Positions 23,104 to 33,960 of a stretch of DNA of 64,000 bases are shown one piece after another. Position 1 is the first letter of the stretch, and each line of letters opens with the position of its first letter. The stretch comes from Selaginella moellendorffii (Eukaryota > Streptophyta > Lycopodiopsida > Selaginellales > Selaginellaceae): assembly GCF_000143415.4 (NCBI RefSeq), contig NW_003314301.1, forward strand, positions 1,424,314 through 1,488,313. Direction: 5' to 3'. The position numbers and the translations under genes are program-made. Below the pieces are notes generated by a model. It saw only the letters and a list, made by a program, of their open reading frames with translations. It made no database searches and was not told where the DNA came from.

Positions 23104-24840
23104 CGGAAAAGAGAGCGAGAGTTGTTTAAGCCATTGCTTGGCGAGTAAAAGGCAACTGCTTGTGCTCTTGGTGTGTGATCGTAGTCCAAGCTCCTCGCAG
23201 TGATCGATTAAAAAATTTGAGCTCCAACTTGGACATGGAAAACAAATGTCTTACGTTTATTTAGTGTTCTAGTGAGTTGTGCACCCAATAAACTTCCAAG
23301 CATGACAGTGGCTTGTTTTACCTTGGCCTCGAGCTTCAACTAGACATTTCTTCGTTTGGAGCTCCTGGTTTACTTCTCAAATCTTGCTTTTGAGTTCCTC
23401 AAAGGCTCGAGGAACTTTACTTTCATTAATTTTGTGACAAACAAAAGAACTCAAGAAAGAAAACTCTAAGAGGAAGGAGAAAAAATTACTATCTCCCAAG
23501 AATAAATAAGAGCACACTGAGAAATCTCAAGAACTTTACTTTGACTCACCTGGGTTCTCTGACATGCATTTTGCATCATGATTTTCTGAAAGGCATTTCT
23601 TGAGTTAGAAATTGAGATTAAGATTTCTCCTAGTCCAAATTCCTTGACTTCGATGATTGGGCATGTAGTGGATACATAAGCTGGTGATAACATGCCAAAT
23701 TGATCCCCTTTCTGTCTTATTATATCCTTGGCCAGAATAACCACTTGCTCAACATTTACTCTTCTCTTCCATGTTTATTTTATTCACTGCCTTCTGAAGA
23801 TCAAGGCTGTGAGATGTAGATCAATCTCAGCATCAACATTTTTGCGATAACACATTGGCTAAGTATTTCTTTCCTTTTTATATTTGGATCTAGATTAGAT
23901 TAGAGAGGATTCACAAGATCATTGTAGAGGTGATTTTGTAATTTTCCACTTTGGCGACCATGGTGGAATAGGCAAAGTGAAGAGCACCTAAAGATTGGAA
24001 GCCTTGGCCACAACTAAAAGAAGAAGCCAAAATCAAGAATCAAGGGAAAAATTGAAAAGAGACAAATAAAAGAAAACAAAATGTAAAAGAAGAAAACTAA
24101 CAAAATTCTAGAGCAGGAAGCATGGAAATCATTCTAGAAACCAAAGGCTTGAAGTCCACAATCATCTAGTGATTGCCCACTTCTCAAAAAGTCCAAGCAT
24201 CTTCCATAACCGCCTCTTGGCGAGAGGTTGAAGACAAAGAATATTCTACACATTACAATATTTGAAGAATCTTTGACAAGAAATCAAAGCAAGCAAGTGC
24301 TAACAAGCATGAAAACATAAAGAATGATCAAGCATAAATGTCCCTTCAATGATCCTAAATGTACAAGACATGAAAATTACCTTTTGTGTGGTTTTAGGAA
24401 TTATGCCAAACTATACACATAAGGTTGTCCTAAATGGCATTGTGACCATTGTTGGTCCCAACCGCGTTCAGCTGGAATCCCGACTACTGCCAAACACAGT
24501 CAAACAACTTTGTTCAATGATTTTGTTCGGCAATTATAATGGCAATCATGCTTGTGGGGGCTAGATTTCCAATGCTGCTGCGGCTATTGCCATCACCGCT
24601 ACATCTCCACCGCTTTGCTATTCTCCTGTTGCTTTGGAGCGATCCATCCATCCACGAATGCCTAGCCTAGCAAACCTACATTAAATTCGACCAAGAGGGC
24701 TATAGCTTATAGGAGCTGTGTGCATACCAAGCTCTACAGGGTGACACTCTCCAGTCAGTCGGCATCCACTTTCGATTGAGCGTGGAGCAACTCATTGAGG
24801 CCTCACAAATCACCCAATTAAAGATTTGATTCTAGTGATT
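23104..24840. other. Intergenic region, nothing recognised
   Basis: It contains only short ORFs without motifs (23466-23744 minus, 24349-24564 plus). A few coding-like GC-rich words near 24570-24660 show no consistent frame. Confidence 0.4.
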
Positions 24841-24856
24841 CTAGCACAATTGAGCA

Positions 24857-25301
24857 ATGATGCCCGATTGGGCATGGTCCTATGTTACCAAGCTCATTCC
24901 TTATGTTTATGGCAAAGGAGCTAGGCATTGGAAATGTAATTATTGTGGAAAAATGTATGGTGGTCTGTTGAAACGAATCAAGGCACATCTTGCTAAACTT
25001 TCTAGGCATGACATTGAAGCATGTAATGCTTCAAACATTCCTCTTCATGTTTAGAATCAAGTTTGCTGAATATTTGTGGAGCAAATCACAAATGCCCTTT
25101 TGTCTTTACCTTTTACAGCAAATCTACAGAGTAGGCATTTTGATGGGGCATCTGCTTTTGGAGCTAGTACATAAAGTGCTAATCAATCTCAACCTATAAA
25201 TGCTTCTATAGGCCATGAGGGATCATCTGTTGGTTGAAAGCGAATGCAAGATGGTAACATTAGGGAAATGCTTAATGATGCAAGAAACATGAACTTAGTG
25301 T
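24857..25301 (+). pseudogene. hAT transposase N-terminal fragment with BED zinc finger
   Basis: WKCNYCGKMYGGLLKRIKAH followed by LAKLSRHDIEAC is a BED-type zinc finger (CxxC...HxxxxH) as at the N-terminus of plant hAT/DUF659 transposases. Linker sequence continues in the same frame with stops (LQSRHFDGASAFGAS, then REMLNDARNMNL). It is cut at 25302 by an LTR-type repeat, and no catalytic region follows here. Confidence 0.75.
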
Positions 25302-25860
25302 AAGCGACTAAATTTTCCATTTTACTTAGTCACTTAACCACATTTGCGACCACTTGGAGGAGTCTCATTCACAACCTCCATAAGTTTTATTCTAGACTTG
25401 GCGCTTGTTATCCCCAAAAATGGCATCCATGCCACTTAACCTTTGCACTTGGTTTAAGTGTTTCACCCAATCCTATGGTTGACACCCTAAAGTACCACTG
25501 ACATAGCAGCCTATTATGCTAAGGCCATGCCCATTCATGTTGGTCACACCAGTGGTCTAACACCACCTAAAACCGTGATCATCCCAAATTCACTCCTTAT
25601 CATCCTTAGGATGCTCACAAATATGGAGAACAACCTTCCCCAATATTCTTTTTACAATCCCCACCAAGTCCTTTTTCTGTCCATGGCCGTGTTCGCCAAC
25701 ATTGCCACTTGGACAAGGCCCACAAGCCCAACCACTAAATCCCACTATCTTTTGGGACTTCTTCAAGTGGGGAGAGTACTTATGAGGCTCGCATAAAGCC
25801 ATAGTGTTCCGAAATGTTGTCCCAAAGTAGCAATCCTTTAGTGTAATGACCAAGGATACA
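25302..25860. repeat. Fragment of the third LTR family
   Basis: 25302-25570 (TGTAAGCGACTAAATTTTCC...) is the reverse complement of about 17680-17955, while 25755-25860 (gaggct..catagtgttccgaaatg) is in direct orientation with 17330-17440. The fragment is therefore rearranged. ORFs 25527-25796 (+) and 25590-25970 (-) are not genes. Confidence 0.6.
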
Positions 25861-26380
25861 ATCATGCTTGAGGTGATATTTCTTTCCGTTCTACCAAAAG
25901 TTAGTGCATATAATAAATTTGAGTATGTTTTTGAATTCAATGTATATAGACTTTTAATATTGTACAACATAGTCCTATATACTTCATACAGAATTTATTA
26001 TAACAACATTATTCGATATTAGATCCTAGAATAAAATCGCCCTATCTTTTCACATAATGGCATAGCACATGTGAGGTGACATTTCGTTATAAAAGTTCAG
26101 AGTTCCAAAACCTAAAGGCAATAAAATGGAAGGCTTCCTTTTACATTACCAAGATCACCCACCGCTTTCTATCTCCCAGAGTCTTATTTCATAAAGTTTT
26201 CTTTGCCGACGTTTCGATCTTTCTCTCGGTTCTATTTCATTGGAAGCTGTGATTCGCAACAACATTGGTGTAGTTGAACGATCAGAGTTTCTTCTTTCGG
26301 GTGTAGGTGAAGGTGGACAACATTGGGATTTGCAACATTCCAAGTCGAAAGAGATTTGAGTTTTTGGATCTCCAATCAAA

Positions 26381-29300
26381 GTGCGAGGTTGTGATCCTGC
26401 TAAAGTGAATGTGAAGCAAGAGTCGATCATCATCATTTCTTCCACTTCTAGTTCTAGTGGAGATGTTAGTCCAGTGCGAGCCAAGAATTTCCAAACTCCA
26501 ACTTCACTGATATTCCAAGCTGTTTGCAACGCTTTCCAGTTTTCCCGCCTCTCTATCAATGTTTGTTCCTTTCTGCATAGGCCTGTTAGCGAGCTCCCAT
26601 CTACATACAATGGCAATATCTTCTTTGAACTACCACCTCTTGTCAACTCAAAACGAAAGGGGATGGAGATGAAGCAGGATGTCCACAACTGGTGCAAGAT
26701 CAAGACCACACATTTTCAGCATTTCGAAGGCACAGTGTCCATGGTTCATTGTGGTGGGTATTTGGATTGTGTGAATAAAGCATGCAATCAAGAGCGCGGT
26801 AAAAACTCCATATTTTTTGAAGGATCTGCAACCAATCCTCCCCTCTGTGACACCATTGGTGTTGGATTCAAGTGTCGGTTTTGCAAGAATGCTCCATTGT
26901 GTCATGCCATCTGCGGGGCCAAGATGTACTATTTTCTTCCACGGGATGGAGAGGTTGGTAGAGCTGCAGTACATATTGGCACGCACACACATCCAATGCA
27001 GGAAGGGATACAAAGGAGTTCAGTCAACCATTTCAAAGATGCAGTGCAAATAGAGACTGTGAGAAACTCATCTGCAACTCCGAAGCATGTTCAGAAAACA
27101 GTGCTCAAGGATTTTATCGCAAATACTTTACTTGATCCGGACTACAAGAATACTCAACTGGATGAGGCTAGCTTGCGGGAGTTACTACGACATGTGCAAC
27201 CTGCAACTAGCCTTAGGAGGTATGAAAATATTATTACATACTTTTCAATAATATCTCTTTTACATTTTGTTTTATTTAGGATAAAGTCTTGGATGTGTGA
27301 ATCTCGAGAGGGGAAACTCCAATAAAAAATCGACTCAATCCTTGAACTAAAACGGACTTGTCCCTATGAGTTTATCCATGGGAGTTTATTTCCAGATCAA
27401 GTCATTAGTGAGCAAGAGCGCCCCTTCGTTTTCAAAATGTCTACCATGGGCCCTACCTCTGGTGTGGATCTTGTTTCCCGAATGGATATGTCTGGGTCGA
27501 ATGACCTTGCTAATGCATGGGTACATTTTGACCATATGGAGCGGGTGGCAGGTTGGACAACCATGGGAGCTCATGTGTATGATCCAAGGTAGTTTTTTTT
27601 CTCATTATCTTAAAATGGTTTTAAACATTGCACTTTTCACAGGCTACGTTGTAACTTGACAATTGCAATGGCAGAGTTTAAAGTACAAGACCAGATGGCT
27701 CAAGAAATATTTTGGAAGTCCCTCTCCGACATTGTATTGAAGCNNNNNNNNNNNNNNNNNNNNNNNNNNNNNNNNNNNNNNNNNNNNNNNNNNNNNNNNN
27801 NNNNNNNNNNNNNNNNNNNNNNNNNNNNNNNNNNNNNNNNNNNNNNNNNNNNNNNNNNNNNNNNNNNNNNNNNNNNNNNNNNNNNNNNNNNNNNNNNNNN
27901 NNNNNNNNNNNNAGATTTCCAATTAGCATTTAAGGAGTTGTGCAAACAATGGCAGGCTGCACCTTCTGAAGAAGAGCATGAGGCAAAAGTAAACGAGATC
28001 TGAATGTGGTGGCGTGAAGATGGCCATACTGACGTAAGTTGTCTACCACAACTTAAATCGTGGTTGGGGTGGTGGGAAGTTAGAATGTTCCAATGGGGAT
28101 ATCACTCTCTTCAGGTTGGTTTTTCTTTTTTTCCTCTCTTTTTATTGCTTTTTAATATCATCTTTTTATAAGGATCAACCACTTGAGGATCTTGCATACA
28201 CCCCAACTGTGAATCTCTCAAAGAGTAAGCATTGGAGTTGGCATTCCTTTGAGGCAGGGAAAGGGAAGATGAGTTTATATGAAGCATGTCTATCAGATTT
28301 GATACGTGCTGTAGAGCAGTCTTCAAAAGCCTTGGCATTTGAGGAAGGAAGATACATGGGAACAGGACCTTCGGTTGAGATGTTACACGATCGGATGAAG
28401 AAGAAAGTGACTCCACCAGCACGAACAATGACAACTGCAGTGGAGGAAGTGGTCCGTGGCACATCTATGGAGTACACTCCTCGGGCTTCTATTGGTGATA
28501 TGAAGACCGTCCGCTCAAAGCGTCGATTTTCCTTTGCTGGTGAAGATGTTGGCACGGATCTTGGAGCAAAAAGCTCTCACAGGCCTGATGTTGAGTATCA
28601 TTCTGCTCCAAGACATCGCCCCGGAACCAAACCACCTCAAGTGGCTGATGAAGAAAGTGCATCACAGCAGGTTGAAATTGCTTATCGTAGTGTGGAGCCG
28701 AAGCAATAGGCAATCCGTCGAGTGCCAGCAAAATCAAATGTAAGGTGTGTGGGGATGCTTCCAAGGGGCAAGTGTTGGGCTTGGATCCGTGGTGATAAGT
28801 CTACTTCTGTTCCAGCCCCATGTTTCCATGGGGAACGAAAGCAAACAGGATTTTCAAGATGGTGTTGGTTATATTGCTGCAACTCTGATGTCAACCATAC
28901 AAAGCGGCTTGAAGACACTATAGTGACTAAACCTGATGCAGTACCTAAAGAATGGCCAGTTGCTAATGGGGTTGCGCTCACCTCGAATAAGATTGAAAAC
29001 CTTGAGAAATCTGGTTTCAATCTTGAGAGGAGAGTTGGAGATATGAGTGACAGAACCAAAACTATTCCTACAGAGATGCACAGAAGGCTAGCACAAAAAG
29101 GTAAGGCAGTTAAATTTATTGGTACTGTCTCCAAGCAGAAGCAAGGTAAAATAAACTTGGCTCAAACACTTGAGTGTAAAATTCTTTCCACGAAGTACAT
29201 CACTGCGCTCGCAAAGGAGTACACAGTCAAAACAGAAGGTGGAGAGTACACAATTGCCATTTAAGACTTTCCTTCTTGCACATGTCCAGACTTTACGAAG

Positions 29301-29450
29301 CGCGAGGAACATGGGAAGGCATATGCTCCTTGCAAGCATATGTACTACATCTTCATCAACATCTTGCACCAGAATCTTAAAGTGGATATTCATATACACC
29401 AAGCAAGCCTTACTATTGCCGAGTTGCAGAAAACTTTTGGAGCTAATTAG
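26381..29450 (+). pseudogene. MULE-like transposase with zinc-binding N-terminus and SWIM finger
   Basis: N-terminal Cys/His region (DCVNKAC, CRFCKNAPLCHAICG, ending GTHTHPM) resembles a WRKY-GCM1-type zinc domain. A transposase core follows (VDLVSRMDMSG, AWVHFDHMERVAGWTTMGAH, then VYDPR spliced to CNLTIAMAEFKVQD), then a Trp-rich part (MWWRED, LGWWEVRMFQWG) and a C-terminal SWIM motif FPSCTCPDF...APCKHMYYIF. Introns about 27220-27279 and 27592-27641 fit the frame. Lesions: TAA 27323, TGA 28001, TAG 28707, TAA 29262, plus a gap at 27744-27912 hiding part of the core. The start is uncertain; the first good ATG is near 26661. The superfamily call rests on the SWIM motif and layout. Probably dead. 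Confidence 0.72.
27744..27912. other. Assembly gap (169 N)
   Basis: A run of N inside the transposase core. ORFs spanning it are artefacts. Confidence 0.99.
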
Positions 29451-30092
29451 ATTTTCCAGCACTATTGATGTTTATTCTCTATCAATAATATAAACTAATT
29501 ATACCTTATATAATTAATAAAAATATTTTATTATTTCACTTTTCATTTCATATACTTGTGAGGTTCTTTTCGCAATACTACCCATAGTATTTGTGAGTCT
29601 CCATTTTTGTCTTTACCTTCTCAAAAAATATTTCGTGATAGTCTTTCGGATGTATGATGTTACAATGTATTGTGAGAGCATATGTACCATCACAGTTGTT
29701 TTTTTTTCCTTTCAAATGGTTATATGGCCTTATATAGAATCTTAATTCAAATTTAATAATTTAAAAATTCTGATGAACTTGACATTTACTAGCTAGAAAG
29801 CACAGAGTACAAATTTAAAGAAGTGACAAGAATACTCTTTTTGCAAACATTTTATTTTATATTCTAACAAATGTCTCTATTATTGCATGTAGTAAATATT
29901 TAAATTATTAGAACAAGAAGTGTCCTTTAGAACATTTTTATCTATATAATATATAGAGAGTTATGAAATTATTAAGTTCGCCATAACTTTAAAATTTTAA
30001 AGTTTATAATGTTTGTACTAAATTACAATTGAAAATTGAGCTCAACTCGTGAGCTCAACTCTTCAGCTCGTGAGCTCAAGTATGGTCCACGC
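29451..30092. other. AT-rich spacer with a GAGCTCAACTCGTGAGCTCAAC repeat at its end
   Basis: No gene seen. At 30033-30085 the self-complementary unit gagctcaactcgtgagctc occurs just before a TRIM fragment. The same unit lies at 39916-39945 next to another TRIM copy, and a degenerate version is at about 63578-63605. Confidence 0.5.
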
Positions 30093-30236
30093 TCTAGAGG
30101 GAAAGGGCCCATGAACAAGAGTGCACCCCCTTTTCCAATCGGTTAAGGTCTTGGGATAGTTGGGGTTAAGTGTCCTTGGGTTTGAATAGTACTGGGTTGG
30201 GTGACCTCCCGGGAAGTCCAAATTCAGGAGCTTACA
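30093..30236 (+). repeat. Truncated TRIM LTR
   Basis: About 144 bp match the 3' part of the 194-bp TRIM LTR in the orientation of 13561-13754 (agagggaaagggcccatgaa...caggagcttaca), followed by a degenerate PBS (ttggtatta). The ORF 30063-30287 is a repeat translation. Confidence 0.85.
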
Positions 30237-30239
30237 ATT

Positions 30240-31690
30240 GGTATTACTATGTACATAAATTAACTTCTTCAAGTTCTCCAAAAACAAGGGATTATGTCAT
30301 TTGGTTTGGATCAAGTTCTAACTACTTCAATTTTGTTCACATGGAGAAGAATACACTCCTTGGCTCAACATATGAAATGCTAACTTTCTGAACTTAAGCA
30401 TCTTATCCATAGGATTCCCACCAAGACATTGGGAATTTCTTTTTTGCTTTGCTCTTTAGCAAATTTCAATTGATAACTCTTCCAATTTCTCATTGAAACA
30501 TATCGAATTGCTCATCCAACTTCTCTTTCAATTGAGTGTCCCCACAACAATAAATTAATAAGTAATTCATCCAATCGCTTCTTACTTTAGCATCTAAGTC
30601 TTGCTCAAGGTATGAAGGATTCAAAGCATGTGCAATGCTATGCATAGAGCTATGCATCATAAACCATCGAGCTTTCCGTCTATGTTAGTTTTTAACCAAG
30701 ACACATTTAATTGCATCAATTTTATCCCCATCAAGCTTGCCATCTTGAGCTGTAAGCTTCAATCCTTCAATCATACGATACATTGCTTCATAAATTAATC
30801 CTGCTATTGCGCCCTCACGATCGGCAAGACGTAACACCTTCAAAATAGAAGCTACCATAACCAATAAAGTAGAAACATTCTTCCAAAATTCATTATTGAA
30901 AATTGTTGTATGAACATCTTTGGCATCTTTTGTATTATACTATTGCGACGATTCAAATTCTACACTCACTATGAATTGTTGAAGGCATGGCAAAACATCT
31001 TCATGTTGGAGCTAGCTGACCGTAAGAAAGATGTAAGTGAATCAAATCTTTGCAAGCTTCATAAGTTCTTTAGAGCAAAACTTTCGAAATAAAGCAAGTA
31101 ATATCAGCTTCTCAATTATGAACTTCACAATCTTCTCACAATCATTTACGATTTTAGACACCCAATCAAACCTCTTAATATCCTCTAATAACAAGTTCAA
31201 AACATGGCACACACATCAATTGTATAAGATAAAGGGGAATTCTTCTCATATGTTACCCCATTGATACACAAGTTGAAGCATTATCAGTAATGACTTAAAC
31301 AACATTTTCAACACCAACATCCAAAATAATGGGTTTAAATTGCTCCCAAAGCCAAAAATTAGTCTTCTCTTCTCCTTTGGTGTCAACACCCTGCCAAAAT
31401 ATTAAGCCATGGATAGAGGTAACCATGAAATTTATAAATTATCTGCTCTTTATATCAAATCATTCATCAGTCACTATTGGACATCCAAAGTGAGCCCATC
31501 CATCACAAAAAGGAGCTAACTTCTCCTTGATTAAAGTATAGTGATGAGTGAGTTGAGTAATATGAAGCTTCTTGTAACCAAGAATCCTCGATGCAACACT
31601 AAGTCCAGCACTACAAGTACCTACAATCATCACATGAAAATATGGGCTTTTCACAACATTAAATGATATGGCATTCAAGAAAATGAACTT
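30240..31690 (-). pseudogene. hAT (DUF659-type) transposase pseudogene
   Basis: Read on the minus strand: FNVVKSPYF, LAPFCDGWAHFGCPIVTDE, then HGLIFWQGVDTKGEE, and VITDNAS, the order and spacing seen in DUF659 hAT transposases. Several in-frame stops (for example a TAA before VITDNAS) and frame changes kill it. The N-terminal BED finger at 24857 is on the other strand and so belongs to another copy. Confidence 0.72.
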
Positions 31691-31734
31691 TGATATTGCA
31701 TCATCTTAGTGTGAGATACAAATCCCAAAGCCCC

Positions 31735-32275
31735 AAAAGTGGAGCTGAAAGGGTGCCACGTGGTAGTGGCTGAAGCAGAAGCCAAACAGGAGTAACATAT
31801 TTGGACTAAAAGCTCCGACCTAGACAGTCGAGAGTGAAAACACAACTCCCAATAAGGTGCTCAAGAAGGAGCACGAAGTAAATAGTAAGTGAGTCTCTAG
31901 AAAAGGGACACAAAAGGACTAAGACATGACACATGGAGGAGTCCAAGATAGAGTTCGAGATGGAACCAAGACTGAGACTGAGTTCGAGTCCGAAACCAAG
32001 ACCGAGTTCGAGATTGAGTCCGAGTCCGAGTCTGCGTCTAAGTCCAAATACTAGTACAAGTTGTTAGGTGAAAGCCCAAAACGATCCCCCACGGGGGGGG
32101 GGGGTTGTGTAGCTTGGTGAAGTGTTCAAAAGCTGACTTTAGTTCCCTTGGGAAATTGAATGGTTGATGCTCCTAGTCCAAGTGTGGATGGCATTACTTA
32201 CTTGGATATATGGCATGGCTCAACAGAACCTTGCTCTAAGCCCATGGTTAAAGCACCCAAAGGTAGAGTGCCATA
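31735..32275 (+). repeat. Third LTR family, second copy (truncated)
   Basis: It matches 16480-17290 in direct orientation: gaagccaaacaggagtaa, gtctctagaaaagggacac, a shortened gagtccgag minisatellite, tgttaggtgaaagccc, a G-run at about 32092-32104, and agcttggtgaagtgttc. It stops at about 32275. Confidence 0.65.
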
Positions 32276-32811
32276 ATATGAAAGATAGGAATGATTTTAT
32301 TTTAGGATCTACCATCAAACAATTGTTGCCAAATAAATTAAATATTGTACATATTTTCAGTACTTCATTAAAGCTAGAAATCATCACATTCTTCTGAACT
32401 CATTTAAATATATTCCATCTTTGTACTACCATCTATCACCTATAGTAAATTATCTATATACATTGCTTTGGAAATAACACTTTACGATTTAATAATCTTA
32501 TATTTTCTAACAATTTCGTACTGTGATCAATTCAACACATGCGTCTGTGACATTATTTCACATTATGACATAGTCATATTAGAGCACACCTCCATTATTA
32601 AATTACAATTCAAAAGGACTTTGTCATGTGATCAAATCTAGGGCGGAATAGAAATTGTACAGTGCTAGATTTATTATGTATTGTACAGTGAAGATTTACT
32701 GCATCCATGATGGACGGCTGTGATGAAAGTTAGGTTAGGGTTAGGGCAGCCGCCGGCATTAGGGTTTTACAGAAAGTATCGCGGGAGATTGGGAGTGACT
32801 GCGGGAACAGA
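32276..32811. promoter_or_regulatory. 5' flank of locus 1 with telo-box-like repeats
   Basis: AT-rich sequence without a gene up to about 32700. Then gttaggttagggttagggcag and ttagggtttt (32729-32770), telo-box-like AGGGTT words, lie within 90 bp of the proposed start codon. Plant telo-boxes often occur near transcription starts; use here is inferred. Confidence 0.35.
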
Positions 32812-32823
32812 ATGCCGCCAAGA

Positions 32824-33538
32824 GTAAGTTTTTTCTCCTCCTCCACTCCCTCTCCTCCCCGCCCAGCGCCCCCGCGCCCACGCCATGCCCAGTGCCGCCA
32901 CGCTGCGCACACCACGCCATGCTCAGCACCGCCACTGCCCAGGGCTGCCGAGCGCTGCCCACTGCCATGCCACGCCCAGCGCAGCGCTGCCTGCCCAGCA
33001 CCGCCACTGCCATGCCGCCGCTGCCGTGCTGCCGCTGCCCAGCACCGCCACTGCCATGCCGCCACTGCCATGCCGCTGCTGCCGTGCCGCCGCTGCCCAG
33101 CATCACCCACGCCACGCCACGCCACGCCAGCGCTGTGCTGCCTAGGGCCACTGCTGCCCAGCACCGCCGCTGCCAAGTGCCCAGGCCGGGCATTTGGCTG
33201 GGCACTCCGCCTGGGCCGGCCAAGTCCACGCAGGCCGGCCAAGGCGCTTGGCTGGCAAAGGCGCCAAGTCCTTGTGCCAAATGCCCACGCTGGGCATTTG
33301 GCACAAGCCAGCTAAGTCCAAGCGCCAAGGCCAGCTCGCGGGCGGTTGGCCTTGGCACTTGGAGGAGGGCCGGTTCGCCAGCGAACCGGCCTGCCTCCAA
33401 GCGCCAAGGCAAGGTTCTCGGGCGGTTGGCCTTGGCGCGGGCCGGCCAAGGTGCTTGGGGGAGGCCTGCACCGAGCCCACACCCTGTTCCCCTCTTCTTA
33501 TGCATTTATAATTTATAATGAGTTTTTTTTATTTTCAG
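32824..33538 (+). repeat. GC-rich foldback intron of locus 1
   Basis: This 715-nt first intron starts GTAAGT and ends TTTCAG. It holds ccgccactgccatgc-type minisatellites (32880-33170) and several inverted repeats. One is a perfect 17-bp stem (33271-33287 with 33291-33307, loop 3). Another is an imperfect 27-bp stem (33351-33377 with 33382-33408). Long Ala/Pro/His ORFs on both strands here (for example 32759-33505, 32812-33315, 32892-33518) are composition artefacts. Confidence 0.7.
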
Positions 33539-33683
33539 AAATGGAAGCAACTACAAAAGGAGAGGGATGTTGGATCAAAGAGAAGACATGAGGAAGATGA
33601 GATCCAGGATGACAATCAAGTTGACCTTCAGATAGAGATTTCCACAGCAACAACTCTATCGTCTTCCCAACCACATAGCTCCA

Positions 33684-33960
33684 GTCCACATGCACCCCCA
33701 CCACTGCCATCGATGCCACCACCACCATTACCACCACCACCACCGCCACCACCATTACCACCACTGCCACCTTTACCTTCATCACCACCATTACCACCAC
33801 CGCCACCTTTACCTTTATCACCACCATTACCACCACCGTCATCACCACTATTACCACCACCACCGTCATCACCACCATTACCACCACCACTGCCACCATC
33901 ATCACCACCACCAGCACAACCATTGTCATCACTACCATTGCTGCCACAACCACAAATGCC
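33684..33960 (+). repeat. CCACCACCATTA-type coding minisatellite
   Basis: Imperfect 12-bp units encode a Pro/Leu/Ser-rich tract (PPLPPPPP...) in exon 2 of locus 1. In other frames the same repeat makes poly-His (33690-33971) and Gly/Val-rich (minus) ORFs, which are not genes. Confidence 0.85.

Noticed and set aside
26155-26709. 184-codon minus-strand ORF
   Set aside because: It overlaps the N-terminal part of the plus-strand SWIM transposase and shows no motif; treated as a shadow.
27644-28003. ORFs across the second N run
   Set aside because: Only the plus-strand frame flanking the gap is supported, as part of the SWIM transposase; the others are artefacts.
32759-33518. Long Ala/Pro/Arg ORFs on both strands
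   Set aside because: Composition artefacts of a GC-rich minisatellite; the segment is bounded by GTAAGT and TTTCAG and joins two in-phase exons, so it reads as an intron.
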